A program made the translations under genes and the position numbers. From Ignavibacteriota bacterium (GTDB lineage Bacteria; Bacteroidota; Ignavibacteria; UBA10030; UBA6906): DNA of 64,000 bases. Numbering within the stretch: position 1 is the first letter of the stretch; every line of letters begins with the position of its first letter. Where the stretch lies: the NCBI GenBank assembly GCA_016707525.1, contig JADJHP010000015.1:62001-126000 (forward strand), read 5' to 3'. The notes below the pieces were generated by a model. That model saw only the letters and a list, made by a program, of their open reading frames with translations, made no database searches and was not told the DNA's origin. Below are positions 17,784-26,748 of the stretch, one piece after another.

Positions 17784-20700
17784 ATGTTCAGGGATGGGTT
17801 CGGCAGGGTACTCTGGTGTGTCATGGTGTGCATGACCTCGGCCGCGATCGCGGGTGCGCCCGCGCGCAGCGGCAGGGAGCCCGGCACAGCAACAGGTGTC
17901 GTGCCCGGTGTCGTTATCGTCGCGATGCGTGAAGGCTCGTCGGCCACGACCACCGGTGTACAGGGAGGTCGGGCCGTGCCGGGCAGCGCTCTCCGGAAAG
18001 CCGGCGTTGTCTCCGCCCGCCAGATGTTTCCCCAGGTGCTTGCAACTCCCGACAGCCGGCGTGCCGCGTCCCTCGCGCCCCTCGGCCGCATCTTTGCCTG
18101 TGAGATCCCGGCGGATGCCGATCCCCGCGACGTTGCCGCACGCCTCGCGCGCTCACCCGATGTCGAGTATGCCGAACCACGCTATCTCCATACCCTGTAC
18201 GATACACCGAACGATCCGCTGCTTGCAAGTCAGAATTCCGCCTTCACCCAGTTGAACGCTTTCGCGGGATGGACGGCGGCCAAGGGGCTGTCGACGGTCC
18301 TTATCGCAACCGTTGACGGCGGGACCTACTGGCAGCATGAGGATCTTCTCCCGAACGTCCGCATCAACACGGTCGAGGATGTGAACAAGAACGGCCTCTT
18401 CGATGCCCCGGACAACAACGGGATCGATGACGATGGGAACGGATTCGTCGACGATGTGGTGGGTTGGAACTTCGCGAACGGCACGAACGATCCATCCGGC
18501 CTGAGTGCGATGCCTCAGAGCCATGCGCACGGCACGGCGACGGCAAGCCACTTCGGTGCCGCGTCAAACAACGGCGTCGGCATGGCCGGGTCGTCCTGGA
18601 ACTGCGCGCTCCTGCCGGTCTGTGCCGCCTCGTCAACCGCCGACAATTCGATCGCGTACGGCTATGAGGGCATCGTGTATGCCGCGGCACGCGGTGCTAC
18701 GGTCATCAATTGCAGCTGGGGACGCCTTGGTGGATATTCGCGTTTCGAACAGGAGGTGATCACCTCGGTGACCGCCGGCGGTGCGTTGGTGGTCGCTGCG
18801 GCAGGCAACGACAACGTGAACCTTGACTCGACCCCGCACTACCCGGCCTGCTATCGCGGCGTACTCGCCGTCGGTGCCACGGCATCCGCCAGCGATGCCC
18901 GTGCCTCGTTTTCGAATTACGGCACCAACGTGCCGGTGTTCGCGCCGGGAGTGAACATCGAGAGCGCGTTCGTCGGTGGCGGGTACGGCAATGGCGGGAG
19001 CGGAACGTCGTACTCGAGTCCGCTCGTGGCGGGCCTCGCGGGACTCCTGAAGTCGTCTCGTCCAACACTCACACCTGAACAGATCGCCGCGCAGATCCGT
19101 GCGACCGCCGACCCGATCGATGCCGCGAACCCGGGATACGCCGGCCTTCTCGGCAAAGGCCGTGCGAACTTCGCCCGCGCACTCACGGAGAACAACCCTG
19201 CGGTGGGAGTGACCGAAGCAACGGTCCTGTCGATGAGTGGCCGGACATTCTTTCTCCCCGGTGATACGATCCTGCTGTCGCTCACGCTGAAGAATCCGCT
19301 CTTCCTGACAGCATCCACTATCTCGTTCGCTTCTGCTTCATCCCATGCGCTCGTGACCCCTCTCGACGCTCCGGGCCCGGTCTCGTCCCTTGCGTCGGGC
19401 CAGACCATCCAGCCAGTGCCATTCCGCTTCACGGTCGGCGCTGTCACTGCTGCGACGAACGTTGTCCTGACCGTGCGGTGGACGATCGACGGTGCCAACG
19501 GTGACGGGTTCGCTGCTTCCGCGATGCTCTTCCCGGTGTTGCCGCAGTGGGTGATGCAGCTCGATGGCGCAGATGCGGCGTTCTTCAGCGTGTGCGCGGT
19601 CAGTACGTCCGTCGTGTGGGCCTCCGGCGGCAGCGGCACAGCGACACTGCCCATGGTCGTGCGAAGTACGGATGGGGGCGCGAATTGGTCGGACCGGACC
19701 GGTAATCTTCAGAATGTGGATCTCTATTGCCTGTCCGCTCTTGATGCGAATCGTGCGTGGGCTGGCACCAGCGATGGGAAGATCTTTGCCACAACGAACG
19801 GCGGTGCGAGCTGGGACCGGCAATCCTATCCGGGCAGGCAGAGTCCGTTCATCAATGGCATCCGCATGTTCCCGGATGGAACGGGATACGCGCAGGGTGA
19901 TCCGCCCGGCGATGGCAAGTTCGTGGTCCTGAAGACCACGGATTTCGGCGGGACGTGGGCACACCTGGCGGCCGAGCCGCAGGGGACCACGGGTGAGGCG
20001 GGTTGGAACAACTCCTTCGTGTGGACGGACACGCAGCACGGATGGTTCGGGACGAATCATAGCAAGGTCTGGAGGACCACCGATGGTGGTGCGTCCTGGT
20101 CGTCGGGATCCACCGGCTCCAACAACTCGTTCGGCGTTGCCTTCCGCGATACGCTCACCGGGTACGCGATCCATGACGGCGGCTACGTGGTGCGCACGAC
20201 GAACGGCGGACAGAACTGGGCCGCGCTACCGTCTGCGACCACGAACAACATCTATGCTGTCGCGGCGCCGGCCGGCACACAGTCCGTGTGGTTCATCACC
20301 GCGGCCGACCCGTTCCGCTCGCGCAATGAGGGAAGTGCGTGGACGACCGAGTCGCTGTTCCCGTTCCTGGGCTCACTCAATCATCTGTCGTTCGTTGATA
20401 CGACGGCCGGATGGGTGGTCACCTCGTTCGGCGAGATCCTGAAATATACAGCCCCCGTCGTGACCGGCATCGCGCACGGGCCTTCCGGCGACGTGCCGTC
20501 GGGCTTCGCCGTATTGCGCAACTATCCCAATCCCTTCAACGGGAGTTCACGCATCACCTACCGCGTTCCGGGAGCATCCGCATACCGCATCGGTGTCCGG
20601 GTGTTCGACATGCTGGGGAGGGAAGTGGCTGTCCTTGCTGATGGCGTGCAGGGCCCGGGCGAGCACACGGTGGAATTCGATGCGCGTGGCCGCGCGAGCG

Positions 20701-20786
20701 GTGTGTACATCTGTGTGCTTGATGCAGTTCCTGTCTCCGGCGGGACAACCGTCCGGCTGACCCATCCCATGATCCTTGTACGGTAG
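17784..20786 (+). CDS. Subtilisin-like (S8) cell-surface peptidase with propeller and T9SS sorting domain
   Basis: 1000-residue secreted serine protease. In order: signal peptide, I9-like propeptide (about 40-130), S8 catalytic domain (about 150-460), an Ig-like region, Ycf48/BNR repeats (STDGGANWSDR, TTNGGASWDRQ, TTDGGASWSSG, TTNGGQNWAAL), and a sorting tail starting LRNYPNPFNGSSRITYRVPG. The catalytic triad is Asp178 (ATVDGGTYWQHED), His249 (SHAHGTATASHFG) and Ser409 (GSGTSYSSPLVAG). The ATG at 17784 is chosen because AAGAGG lies six bases upstream; a GTG at 17769 is possible. It is divergent from the operon that contains the PorV-like proteins, which could help export it. Confidence 0.92.
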   Translation: MFRDGFGRVLWCVMVCMTSAAIAGAPARSGREPGTATGVVPGVVIVAMREGSSATTTGVQGGRAVPGSALRKAGVVSARQMFPQVLATPDSRRAASLAPLGRIFACEIPADADPRDVAARLARSPDVEYAEPRYLHTLYDTPNDPLLASQNSAFTQLNAFAGWTAAKGLSTVLIATVDGGTYWQHEDLLPNVRINTVEDVNKNGLFDAPDNNGIDDDGNGFVDDVVGWNFANGTNDPSGLSAMPQSHAHGTATASHFGAASNNGVGMAGSSWNCALLPVCAASSTADNSIAYGYEGIVYAAARGATVINCSWGRLGGYSRFEQEVITSVTAGGALVVAAAGNDNVNLDSTPHYPACYRGVLAVGATASASDARASFSNYGTNVPVFAPGVNIESAFVGGGYGNGGSGTSYSSPLVAGLAGLLKSSRPTLTPEQIAAQIRATADPIDAANPGYAGLLGKGRANFARALTENNPAVGVTEATVLSMSGRTFFLPGDTILLSLTLKNPLFLTASTISFASASSHALVTPLDAPGPVSSLASGQTIQPVPFRFTVGAVTAATNVVLTVRWTIDGANGDGFAASAMLFPVLPQWVMQLDGADAAFFSVCAVSTSVVWASGGSGTATLPMVVRSTDGGANWSDRTGNLQNVDLYCLSALDANRAWAGTSDGKIFATTNGGASWDRQSYPGRQSPFINGIRMFPDGTGYAQGDPPGDGKFVVLKTTDFGGTWAHLAAEPQGTTGEAGWNNSFVWTDTQHGWFGTNHSKVWRTTDGGASWSSGSTGSNNSFGVAFRDTLTGYAIHDGGYVVRTTNGGQNWAALPSATTNNIYAVAAPAGTQSVWFITAADPFRSRNEGSAWTTESLFPFLGSLNHLSFVDTTAGWVVTSFGEILKYTAPVVTGIAHGPSGDVPSGFAVLRNYPNPFNGSSRITYRVPGASAYRIGVRVFDMLGREVAVLADGVQGPGEHTVEFDARGRASGVYICVLDAVPVSGGTTVRLTHPMILVR

Positions 20787-20790
20787 ACCC

Positions 20791-21450
20791 ATGCGATCGC
20801 TCGCGCTTCTCCTGATCATTGCTGTCGCTCATGTGCACGCCGCTTCGCAGTTCGAAGGTACGATCGTCAGTGCGAACCGGAGCATGGATGATGGCGGATC
20901 GCCGCAAGTATACCAGATGACCATCCATGTGAAGAAGTCCATGGTGCGTGTGGAGGTGCCCTCGTTCGCCGGCATGCCGGCATCGACCGCGATCTTCCGC
21001 CGTGACCGGAAGGTCACCTGGATGCTCGATGCTGCCAGCCGGACGTACTTCGAGATCCGCGTCCCGCAGGGCGGCGTGAACGATGAACGGGCCAGGGAGA
21101 AGAAGGACGCGCCGGTGGTCCAGCGGACGAAGAAGACGAAGAAACTCCTCGGCTTCATGTGCGAGCAGGTGATCGTCACGCGCAGCGACATGCGGACCGA
21201 GGTCTGGGGTGCGCGGGGGCTGGAGGACCTGGCAGCGGTGCTCGCCGATGCATTGGACAATGGCCAGGGGCCCGCATCGGATGACGTCATCGCGGCCATC
21301 GGACTCTTTCCATTGTTCTCCACGACCACCTACGAGGGCCGGGAGCTGGAATCGCAGGAGGTCACCAGGATCGAACGCAAGGTGTTGGATCCCGCGTTGT
21401 TCGAGATACCCCAGGGCTATGCGAAACAGAAGGCTGCCGATGTAGAATAG
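20791..21450 (+). CDS. Exported DUF4412-like protein
   Basis: 219-residue protein with a signal peptide (MRSLALLLIIAVAHVHAAS). The body has the character of DUF4412: an opening strand FEGTIVSANRS, then MTIHVKKSMVRVEV, FRRDRKVTWMLDAASRTYFEI and a conserved-looking KKLLGFMCEQVIV segment before the C-terminal part. The function is unknown; related proteins are periplasmic or lipid-associated. The ATG at 20791 follows the peptidase stop by four bases, so it is probably co-transcribed with that gene. Confidence 0.72.
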   Translation: MRSLALLLIIAVAHVHAASQFEGTIVSANRSMDDGGSPQVYQMTIHVKKSMVRVEVPSFAGMPASTAIFRRDRKVTWMLDAASRTYFEIRVPQGGVNDERAREKKDAPVVQRTKKTKKLLGFMCEQVIVTRSDMRTEVWGARGLEDLAAVLADALDNGQGPASDDVIAAIGLFPLFSTTTYEGRELESQEVTRIERKVLDPALFEIPQGYAKQKAADVE

Positions 21451-21504
21451 CTGCACCATCCACCGCAACGATCCAACCGCCACACGCTCAAGGAATCCGG
21501 TCCC

Positions 21505-23562
21505 ATGTCCACCCCGACTCCCCACACCCCGATCGTTCCACCAGAATCCACCATGAAGGAATTCAGCGCCCGGTCCGTTGTGCTCGGCGTGTTCCTGGCC
21601 ATGATCATGGGCGCAGCCAACGCGTACCTGGGCCTCAAAGCCGGCATGACCATCGCCGCCACCTACACCACCGCGGTGGTCGGGATGGCCGTGCTGAAGA
21701 CGGTGAAGGGCACCCTGCTCGAGGAGAACACGACCAGAACGGTCGGATCGATCGGAGGGAACGTCGCCACCGGCGCGATCTTCACGCTTCCCGCGTTCTT
21801 CATCGCGTCCGTCTGGAATCCGTTCTTCTCCATGAACCATTACGTGATCTCAACGATCGTGCTTGCGGTGGCCGGCATTCTCGGCATCATGTTCGTGACG
21901 ATCCTCAGGCGCGTGCTGGTGGAGGACCGCGAGCTGCCCTTCCCGGAATCCATCGCTGCGGCCGAGATCCACAAGTCCGGCCAGGGCGGCACCCAGAATT
22001 CGCGCTTCCTCTTCAGCGGGATGGGACTCGGGGCGCTCTTTGGAGCGCTCGTGGAATTCAAGGTCATTGCCTCCGGCTGGCAGTGGATCCTCAAGTTGAC
22101 GAAGGGGACGCTCCTGTTCCGCGCGCCCGGTATGAACCCCGCGTTCTTCGGGGTCGGATACATCATCGGGCCGAAACTCGGCGCAGTGAACTTCAGCGGC
22201 GGCGTGCTGGCGTGGGGCCTGCTGACCCCGGTCATTGCCTACTTCATGCACCGGGAGAACCCGGGCGCGGTCACGGATTGGGCGGCGGAGATGACCGCAG
22301 TGTGGAAAGGGACGGTCCGCTATATTGCCATCGGCGGCATGCTCACCGGTGCGTTCTACACGCTCTACAAGATGCGCGGCAGCCTCGTCAGCGGCATCAC
22401 GCGCTCCGTAGGCTACCTGCGGCATTCGGCAGGTGGCGGGGCCGTCCTGCGGACCGACCGTGACATCTCGCTCCGGTGGTCGCTGCCGGCATTCGGCGCG
22501 ATCCTGGTGGTCATGTTCTTCATCTTCCAGCATTTCGCCGGAGCGTGGATGCCGGCAGGCGTCGCCTCCGTGGTGATGCTCGTGCTCGGCTTCGTGTTCG
22601 CCGCGGTGTCCGGTTACCTCGTCGGCATCATCGGCGTGAGCAACAATCCCACCAGCGGCCTCACCGTGTCGGTCCTCATCGTGGTCGCGTTCCTGATGCT
22701 TGCCCTCGGCATGAGCGGCGAGCCGGCCGTGGCCGCGGTCCTCGGCGTTGCAGCCTTCACCTGCACGAGCGTATCGGTGGCAGGCGAGATGATGCAGGAC
22801 CTCAAGGCCGGACACATCCTGGGGTGTACGCCGTGGAAGATGCAGGTGGGCGACATGATCAGCGTCACGGCTGCATCACTGGTGATGTTTCTGGTGCTGT
22901 CGCTGCTCCATCTGGGCGATCTGAAGCGCGCCGTGGGGGAAGAACTGGAACGGCTCCAGCAGGCGGGCACGACCACCGTGATGTACAAAGGAAATGAACC
23001 CACGATGATGGGCAAGATGTTCACGCTGGATGAAGTGCGGACACTCACCCCGGAACAACAGAACGATGTACTGGGGACCCAGGCCGGGTTCGGCGGCGAG
23101 AGACTGCCGGCCCCGCAGGCCAGCCTGATGGCCGTGGTGACGCGCGGGATCGTGGAAGCGAAAGCGGAATTGATCCTGATCCTCACCGGCGTGTTCTTTG
23201 GCCTTGCCCTCATCCTCATGCAGGTGAAGAGCCCCATGCTCATCTCGGTGGGTATGTACCTGCCGATCGACACCACGTTCGCGATCTTCGCCGGCGGATT
23301 GATGAAAGGGGCGTTGGAGAAGTTGCTCGCCGCCCGGAAGGTGGAAGGGGCGGCAAAGGAACGGATCGACAATATCGGCGTGCTGCTCGCCTCCGGCCTT
23401 ATCGCAGGCGAGGCGTTGCTCGGATTGCTCTTTGCCGGGCTCGCGTTCGCGGAGGTCGGGCTCCCGCATCTGTTCGCACAGCCGTCGTATCTGCTGAGCC
23501 TCGTCGCCATCGGGATCCTTGCGCTTGTCCTTGTCCGGGTCCCGCTGAAGCAGGCGGACTAG
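21505..23562 (+). CDS. OPT-family oligopeptide transporter
   Basis: Inner-membrane proton-coupled transporter of 685 residues. The OPT signature appears early: ARSVVLGVFLAMIMGAAN, then AYLGLKAGMTIAATY. Another family block is NVATGAIFTLPAFFI, and about fourteen to sixteen hydrophobic segments follow. A hydrophilic insert (EELERLQQAGTTTVMYKG to GTQAGFGGERL) lies at about residues 475-540. Substrates in the family include peptides and metal chelates. With the secreted subtilase and the Xaa-Pro peptidase it suggests growth on extracellular peptides; that link is inference. Confidence 0.92.
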   Translation: MSTPTPHTPIVPPESTMKEFSARSVVLGVFLAMIMGAANAYLGLKAGMTIAATYTTAVVGMAVLKTVKGTLLEENTTRTVGSIGGNVATGAIFTLPAFFIASVWNPFFSMNHYVISTIVLAVAGILGIMFVTILRRVLVEDRELPFPESIAAAEIHKSGQGGTQNSRFLFSGMGLGALFGALVEFKVIASGWQWILKLTKGTLLFRAPGMNPAFFGVGYIIGPKLGAVNFSGGVLAWGLLTPVIAYFMHRENPGAVTDWAAEMTAVWKGTVRYIAIGGMLTGAFYTLYKMRGSLVSGITRSVGYLRHSAGGGAVLRTDRDISLRWSLPAFGAILVVMFFIFQHFAGAWMPAGVASVVMLVLGFVFAAVSGYLVGIIGVSNNPTSGLTVSVLIVVAFLMLALGMSGEPAVAAVLGVAAFTCTSVSVAGEMMQDLKAGHILGCTPWKMQVGDMISVTAASLVMFLVLSLLHLGDLKRAVGEELERLQQAGTTTVMYKGNEPTMMGKMFTLDEVRTLTPEQQNDVLGTQAGFGGERLPAPQASLMAVVTRGIVEAKAELILILTGVFFGLALILMQVKSPMLISVGMYLPIDTTFAIFAGGLMKGALEKLLAARKVEGAAKERIDNIGVLLASGLIAGEALLGLLFAGLAFAEVGLPHLFAQPSYLLSLVAIGILALVLVRVPLKQAD

Positions 23563-23607
23563 CCGCTGCCCGGGGGCTGTTGCCCATCATTCATGAAGGA
23601 GGATGCG

Positions 23608-24429
23608 GTGCATCTCACCTATCTTCTCAGGAACCTGCGGTACCGCATCATACCCGGCACCACGGAGATCGTTCGCAGGCTGCGACGCGAGCAGGACCCC
23701 GGGTACGTGTACGAACGCGACCGGCATCCGGTCCGCGAAAAACACCACGGTAGTGGGGGATGGAAGGAAGAGCACGCGGGGGATCTGCACTACCGCGACT
23801 ACGCGTCCTACGATGAATACGTGGCACACCAGCAGCAGAAGTTCACGGAGATGCTGAAGTTGAAGGGCGGGTTCACCGGGAAGCAGATCCTCGAATACCG
23901 GGAGAGGTTCTATCGCCGTTTCCGGCATCTGCCGGCGTATCTCGCTCCCGATGCCGTGATCGTGTGCGCGGGGGCCCGGCAGGGGACCGAGGTGGAAGTG
24001 CTGCGCGATATCGGCTTCCGGAACGCCTATGGCATCGATCTGAATCCGGGGCCGGACAATCCGCTGGTCCGCCCGGGCGATTTCATGAAAATGGAGAACG
24101 CACCGGGCACGGTGGACCTCATCTACAGCAATTGTCTCGATCACGCGTTCGATCTCGATGGCTTCCTGCGCGAGCACCGGCGTGTGCTGAAGCCCGAAGG
24201 GTATGCGTTGTACGACTTTGTTCCTGCAGGTGGGACGGGAGCATTCGAGGCGGTGGAATGGGATTCCGAAGAGGCGCTGCTCAAACCACTCCTCGCATCG
24301 TACCGGTCGGTCGTGAAGCTTGAATCCGAGGAACACTGGAAGTGGATACTGATGCAGGGGCCGCGGCCGGACGATACGATCGACCGCCTCCTGCAACGCG
24401 CGCGGAATGTGGGGGAACGGCATGGCTGA
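23608..24429 (+). CDS. SAM-dependent methyltransferase-like protein
   Basis: Class I methyltransferase fold. The motif I region is atypical: AVIVCAGARQGTEVEVL followed by an acidic strand end (AYGIDLNPGPDN). A motif IV-like segment is VDLIYSNCLDHAFDLDGFL and a post-motif HRRVLKPEGYALYDF follows, all as in methyltransferase type 11/12 proteins. The substrate is unknown. I prefer the GTG at 23608 (273 residues) because AAGGAGGA (23596-23603) is ideally placed before it. The upstream ATG at 23593 would place that ribosome-binding site inside the gene. The stop overlaps the next start by eight bases. Confidence 0.75.
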   Translation: MHLTYLLRNLRYRIIPGTTEIVRRLRREQDPGYVYERDRHPVREKHHGSGGWKEEHAGDLHYRDYASYDEYVAHQQQKFTEMLKLKGGFTGKQILEYRERFYRRFRHLPAYLAPDAVIVCAGARQGTEVEVLRDIGFRNAYGIDLNPGPDNPLVRPGDFMKMENAPGTVDLIYSNCLDHAFDLDGFLREHRRVLKPEGYALYDFVPAGGTGAFEAVEWDSEEALLKPLLASYRSVVKLESEEHWKWILMQGPRPDDTIDRLLQRARNVGERHG

Positions 24430-25147
24430 TGAACGCGCCGCAGAGGCCGGACCGATCCTGGTTCCACTCAGCGTCTATGACAGCTACCGGCCCATCCGGG
24501 AACTGTCGCACTGGCTCATCAATTTTCTGATCGGCATCGCCGTCCTGTCCGTCGTGTCGTTCGGATCCGGATTGCTGCAGCAGCGGCTCCTTGCACAGAT
24601 CCAACAGGGCGTCCAGGTCCCCCAGGAGATCGTGGAGGCGAATGACAACCGTCAGTTCGTGATCGGCATGATGGAACTTGGGTCCATCGTGACCACCGGG
24701 ATCCTGTTCCTGACGTGGATGCGGCGGGCCTACAACAATGTGCCGGCATTCGGGATGGAAGGGCCGGCGTATTCACCCGGGTGGGCGGTGTGGGGATTCT
24801 TTGTCCCGTTCCTCAACCTCGTGCGTCCCTACCAGGTCATGAAAGAGTTGTGGCGTGCAAGTGACCCCGGGGTGAGGCCGGGCCCGGGCTGGGTGAACGC
24901 CCGCGTTTCACCGCTTGTGGGGTGGTGGTGGGGAATGTACCTGATCATGAATTTCATGGCGACCATCGTCATGCGCGTGGTGCTTGACGGGGGCACGACA
25001 GCGGCGGATCTTCGTTTGGTGACACAGCTCGATGCACTTTCAAGTGCGCTGACCATTCCCGCTGCGGTTCTGGCAGCGGGGGTCGTGCACGAGATCATGG
25101 TAAAGCAGGCCCAGAAACGGGATATTACTGCGCCAACACACGGGTAA
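24422..25147 (+). CDS. DUF4328 membrane protein
   Basis: 241-residue membrane protein with several transmembrane helices: NFLIGIAVLSVVSFGSGLL, MELGSIVTTGILFLTWM, the SPGWAVWGFFVPFLNLVRPY segment typical of DUF4328, and two more near the C-terminus. The function of the family is unknown. The ATG at 24422 overlaps the methyltransferase gene, indicating coupled translation. A 9-bp hairpin follows the stop. Confidence 0.75.
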   Translation: MADERAAEAGPILVPLSVYDSYRPIRELSHWLINFLIGIAVLSVVSFGSGLLQQRLLAQIQQGVQVPQEIVEANDNRQFVIGMMELGSIVTTGILFLTWMRRAYNNVPAFGMEGPAYSPGWAVWGFFVPFLNLVRPYQVMKELWRASDPGVRPGPGWVNARVSPLVGWWWGMYLIMNFMATIVMRVVLDGGTTAADLRLVTQLDALSSALTIPAAVLAAGVVHEIMVKQAQKRDITAPTHG

Positions 25148-25180
25148 GGTATCTCTTCCGTATACGATCGTGTTGCTTCC

Positions 25181-25204
25181 CTGGCCCGGTGTGATCCGGG
25201 CCAG
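25181..25204 (+). terminator. Hairpin after the DUF4328 gene
   Basis: CTGGCCCGG / CCGGGCCAG form a perfect 9-bp stem with loop TGTGAT, 33 bases after the stop. The following sequence is not T-rich. Confidence 0.5.
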
Positions 25205-25232
25205 AGTGCTTTGGAGCGGTACAATTCTCTTC

Positions 25233-25261
25233 TTGACTTTGTGCTCTATAGAGAGCATATT
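25233..25261 (+). promoter_or_regulatory. Promoter TTGACT-17-CATATT with palindromic operator
   Basis: -35 TTGACT (25233-25238) and -10 CATATT (25256-25261) are 17 bases apart. The spacer contains the palindrome TGCTCTATAGAGAGCA (25242-25257), which overlaps the first bases of the -10, an ideal place for a repressor. It precedes the MFS/chitobiose phosphorylase operon. No regulator gene is present in the window. Confidence 0.6.
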
Positions 25262-25388
25262 TAACCCTATTAGTTGTTTGGAAAGACAAATTAATCCCGG
25301 TGCGTCATTCGCTGAAGCGCTCTGATTTCCGGGGCGCTCCCGTCATTTCCCCGATCGCGGTCACGCATCATCCCCGAAAGGCTGGCAC

Positions 25389-26681
25389 ATGTCCCACACC
25401 TCCGTAGAGAGCGGATCACCCGTGCGTTGGGTCCCGACCCTCTATTTCGCTGAGGGGCTGCCTTTCGTTGCCATTGCAACCGTCTCTACTCTCATGTATA
25501 AAGGTCTGGGGGTCAGCGACGCTCAGATCGCCTTCTGGACCTCGCTGGTGATGCTCCCATGGACCCTGAAGCCGTTGTGGGGCCCGCTTCTCGAGATGTT
25601 CCGCACCAAGAAGTGGTTCGTCGTCCTCACGCAGTCGGTCATCGGTGTTTGCTTCGCCCTGCTCGCGTTCTCCCTCCCTCTCAGCGCATTCTTCCAATAC
25701 TCGCTGGCGCTCTTTGCGATCATCGCATTCAACGGGGCCACGCACGACATCGCTGCCGACGGGTTGTACATCTCCGTCCTCTCGGAGAAACGGCAAAGTG
25801 AATTCGTCGGGTGGCAGGGGGCATCGTACAACACCGCGAAGATCTTCACGCAGGGACTCCTCGTCTATATCGCCGGTCAGCTCGAGACCAGCATCGGCGT
25901 CGTGAATGCCTGGATGATCGTCATGGGTGTGTTCGGCGCGATCATGCTGATCCTCAGCCTGTACCACTCGCGCTTCCTCCCTGCAGGTGCCGATGCGGGC
26001 GTGCGGCCGACGGCGGCCGATGCAGCGCGGACCGTCAGGGATGTGATCCGGACGTTCTTCACGAAGAAGCACGTGTGGGCCGGGATCGCCTTCATCATCC
26101 TCTATCGCTTCGCCGAAGGGCAGGCGGTGAAGATCGTGCCGCTCTTCATGAAGGCTGCGCGTGAGCAGGGTGGATTGGCGCTCTCGACCTCGGAGATCGG
26201 TATCATCTACGGGACCTTCGGCGTTGCCGCATTCGTCCTCGGATCGATCCTCGCCGGGTACTTCACCGCACGGCGCGGCCTCCGGCGTTCTCTGATGATC
26301 CTGTGCGCGTTCTTCAACATCCCGTTCGCGGTGTATGCCTTCCTTGCCATCCTCCAGCCAACGGATCTGCTTGCGATCGGCGCGGCGGTGGTCTTCGAAT
26401 ATTTCGGCTACGGGTTCGGGTTCGTGGGGCTGACGTTGTTCATGATGCAGCAGATCGCCCCGGGAAAGTACCGCACGGCGCACTACGCGTTCGCGACCGG
26501 CATCATGAGCCTGGGCATGATGATCCCCTCGATGCTCAGCGGGTTCATCAGCGATTGGCTCGGCTATCGCGAGTTCTTCATCTGGGTGGTGATCGCAACG
26601 ATCCCATCCTTTGTGGTCACATGGCTGGTGCCGTTCCGCGACGTCGCGGCTGAAGAAGGGACTGCAGGGGGAGAGGTGTGA
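25389..26681 (+). CDS. AmpG-like MFS transporter, probable amino-sugar disaccharide importer
   Basis: 430-residue twelve-helix carrier. The opening VPTLYFAEGLPFVAIATVSTLMYKGLG and the following WTSLVMLPWTLKPLWGPLLE resemble AmpG, the muropeptide permease that moves GlcNAc-anhydro-MurNAc. The motif FNGATHDIAADGLY in helix 4 fits the same group. The next gene, 67 bases on and on the same strand, is a chitobiose phosphorylase, so uptake of N,N'-diacetylchitobiose or a related GlcNAc disaccharide is the natural inference. Expression is likely controlled by the operator-containing promoter 130 bases upstream. Confidence 0.85.
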   Translation: MSHTSVESGSPVRWVPTLYFAEGLPFVAIATVSTLMYKGLGVSDAQIAFWTSLVMLPWTLKPLWGPLLEMFRTKKWFVVLTQSVIGVCFALLAFSLPLSAFFQYSLALFAIIAFNGATHDIAADGLYISVLSEKRQSEFVGWQGASYNTAKIFTQGLLVYIAGQLETSIGVVNAWMIVMGVFGAIMLILSLYHSRFLPAGADAGVRPTAADAARTVRDVIRTFFTKKHVWAGIAFIILYRFAEGQAVKIVPLFMKAAREQGGLALSTSEIGIIYGTFGVAAFVLGSILAGYFTARRGLRRSLMILCAFFNIPFAVYAFLAILQPTDLLAIGAAVVFEYFGYGFGFVGLTLFMMQQIAPGKYRTAHYAFATGIMSLGMMIPSMLSGFISDWLGYREFFIWVVIATIPSFVVTWLVPFRDVAAEEGTAGGEV

Positions 26682-26748
26682 TGTGCAGGAAGAGATCGTG
26701 GTGCGCGCCTCTCCGCCGCCGCAACTGAACATAGTGTAAGGATCGCTT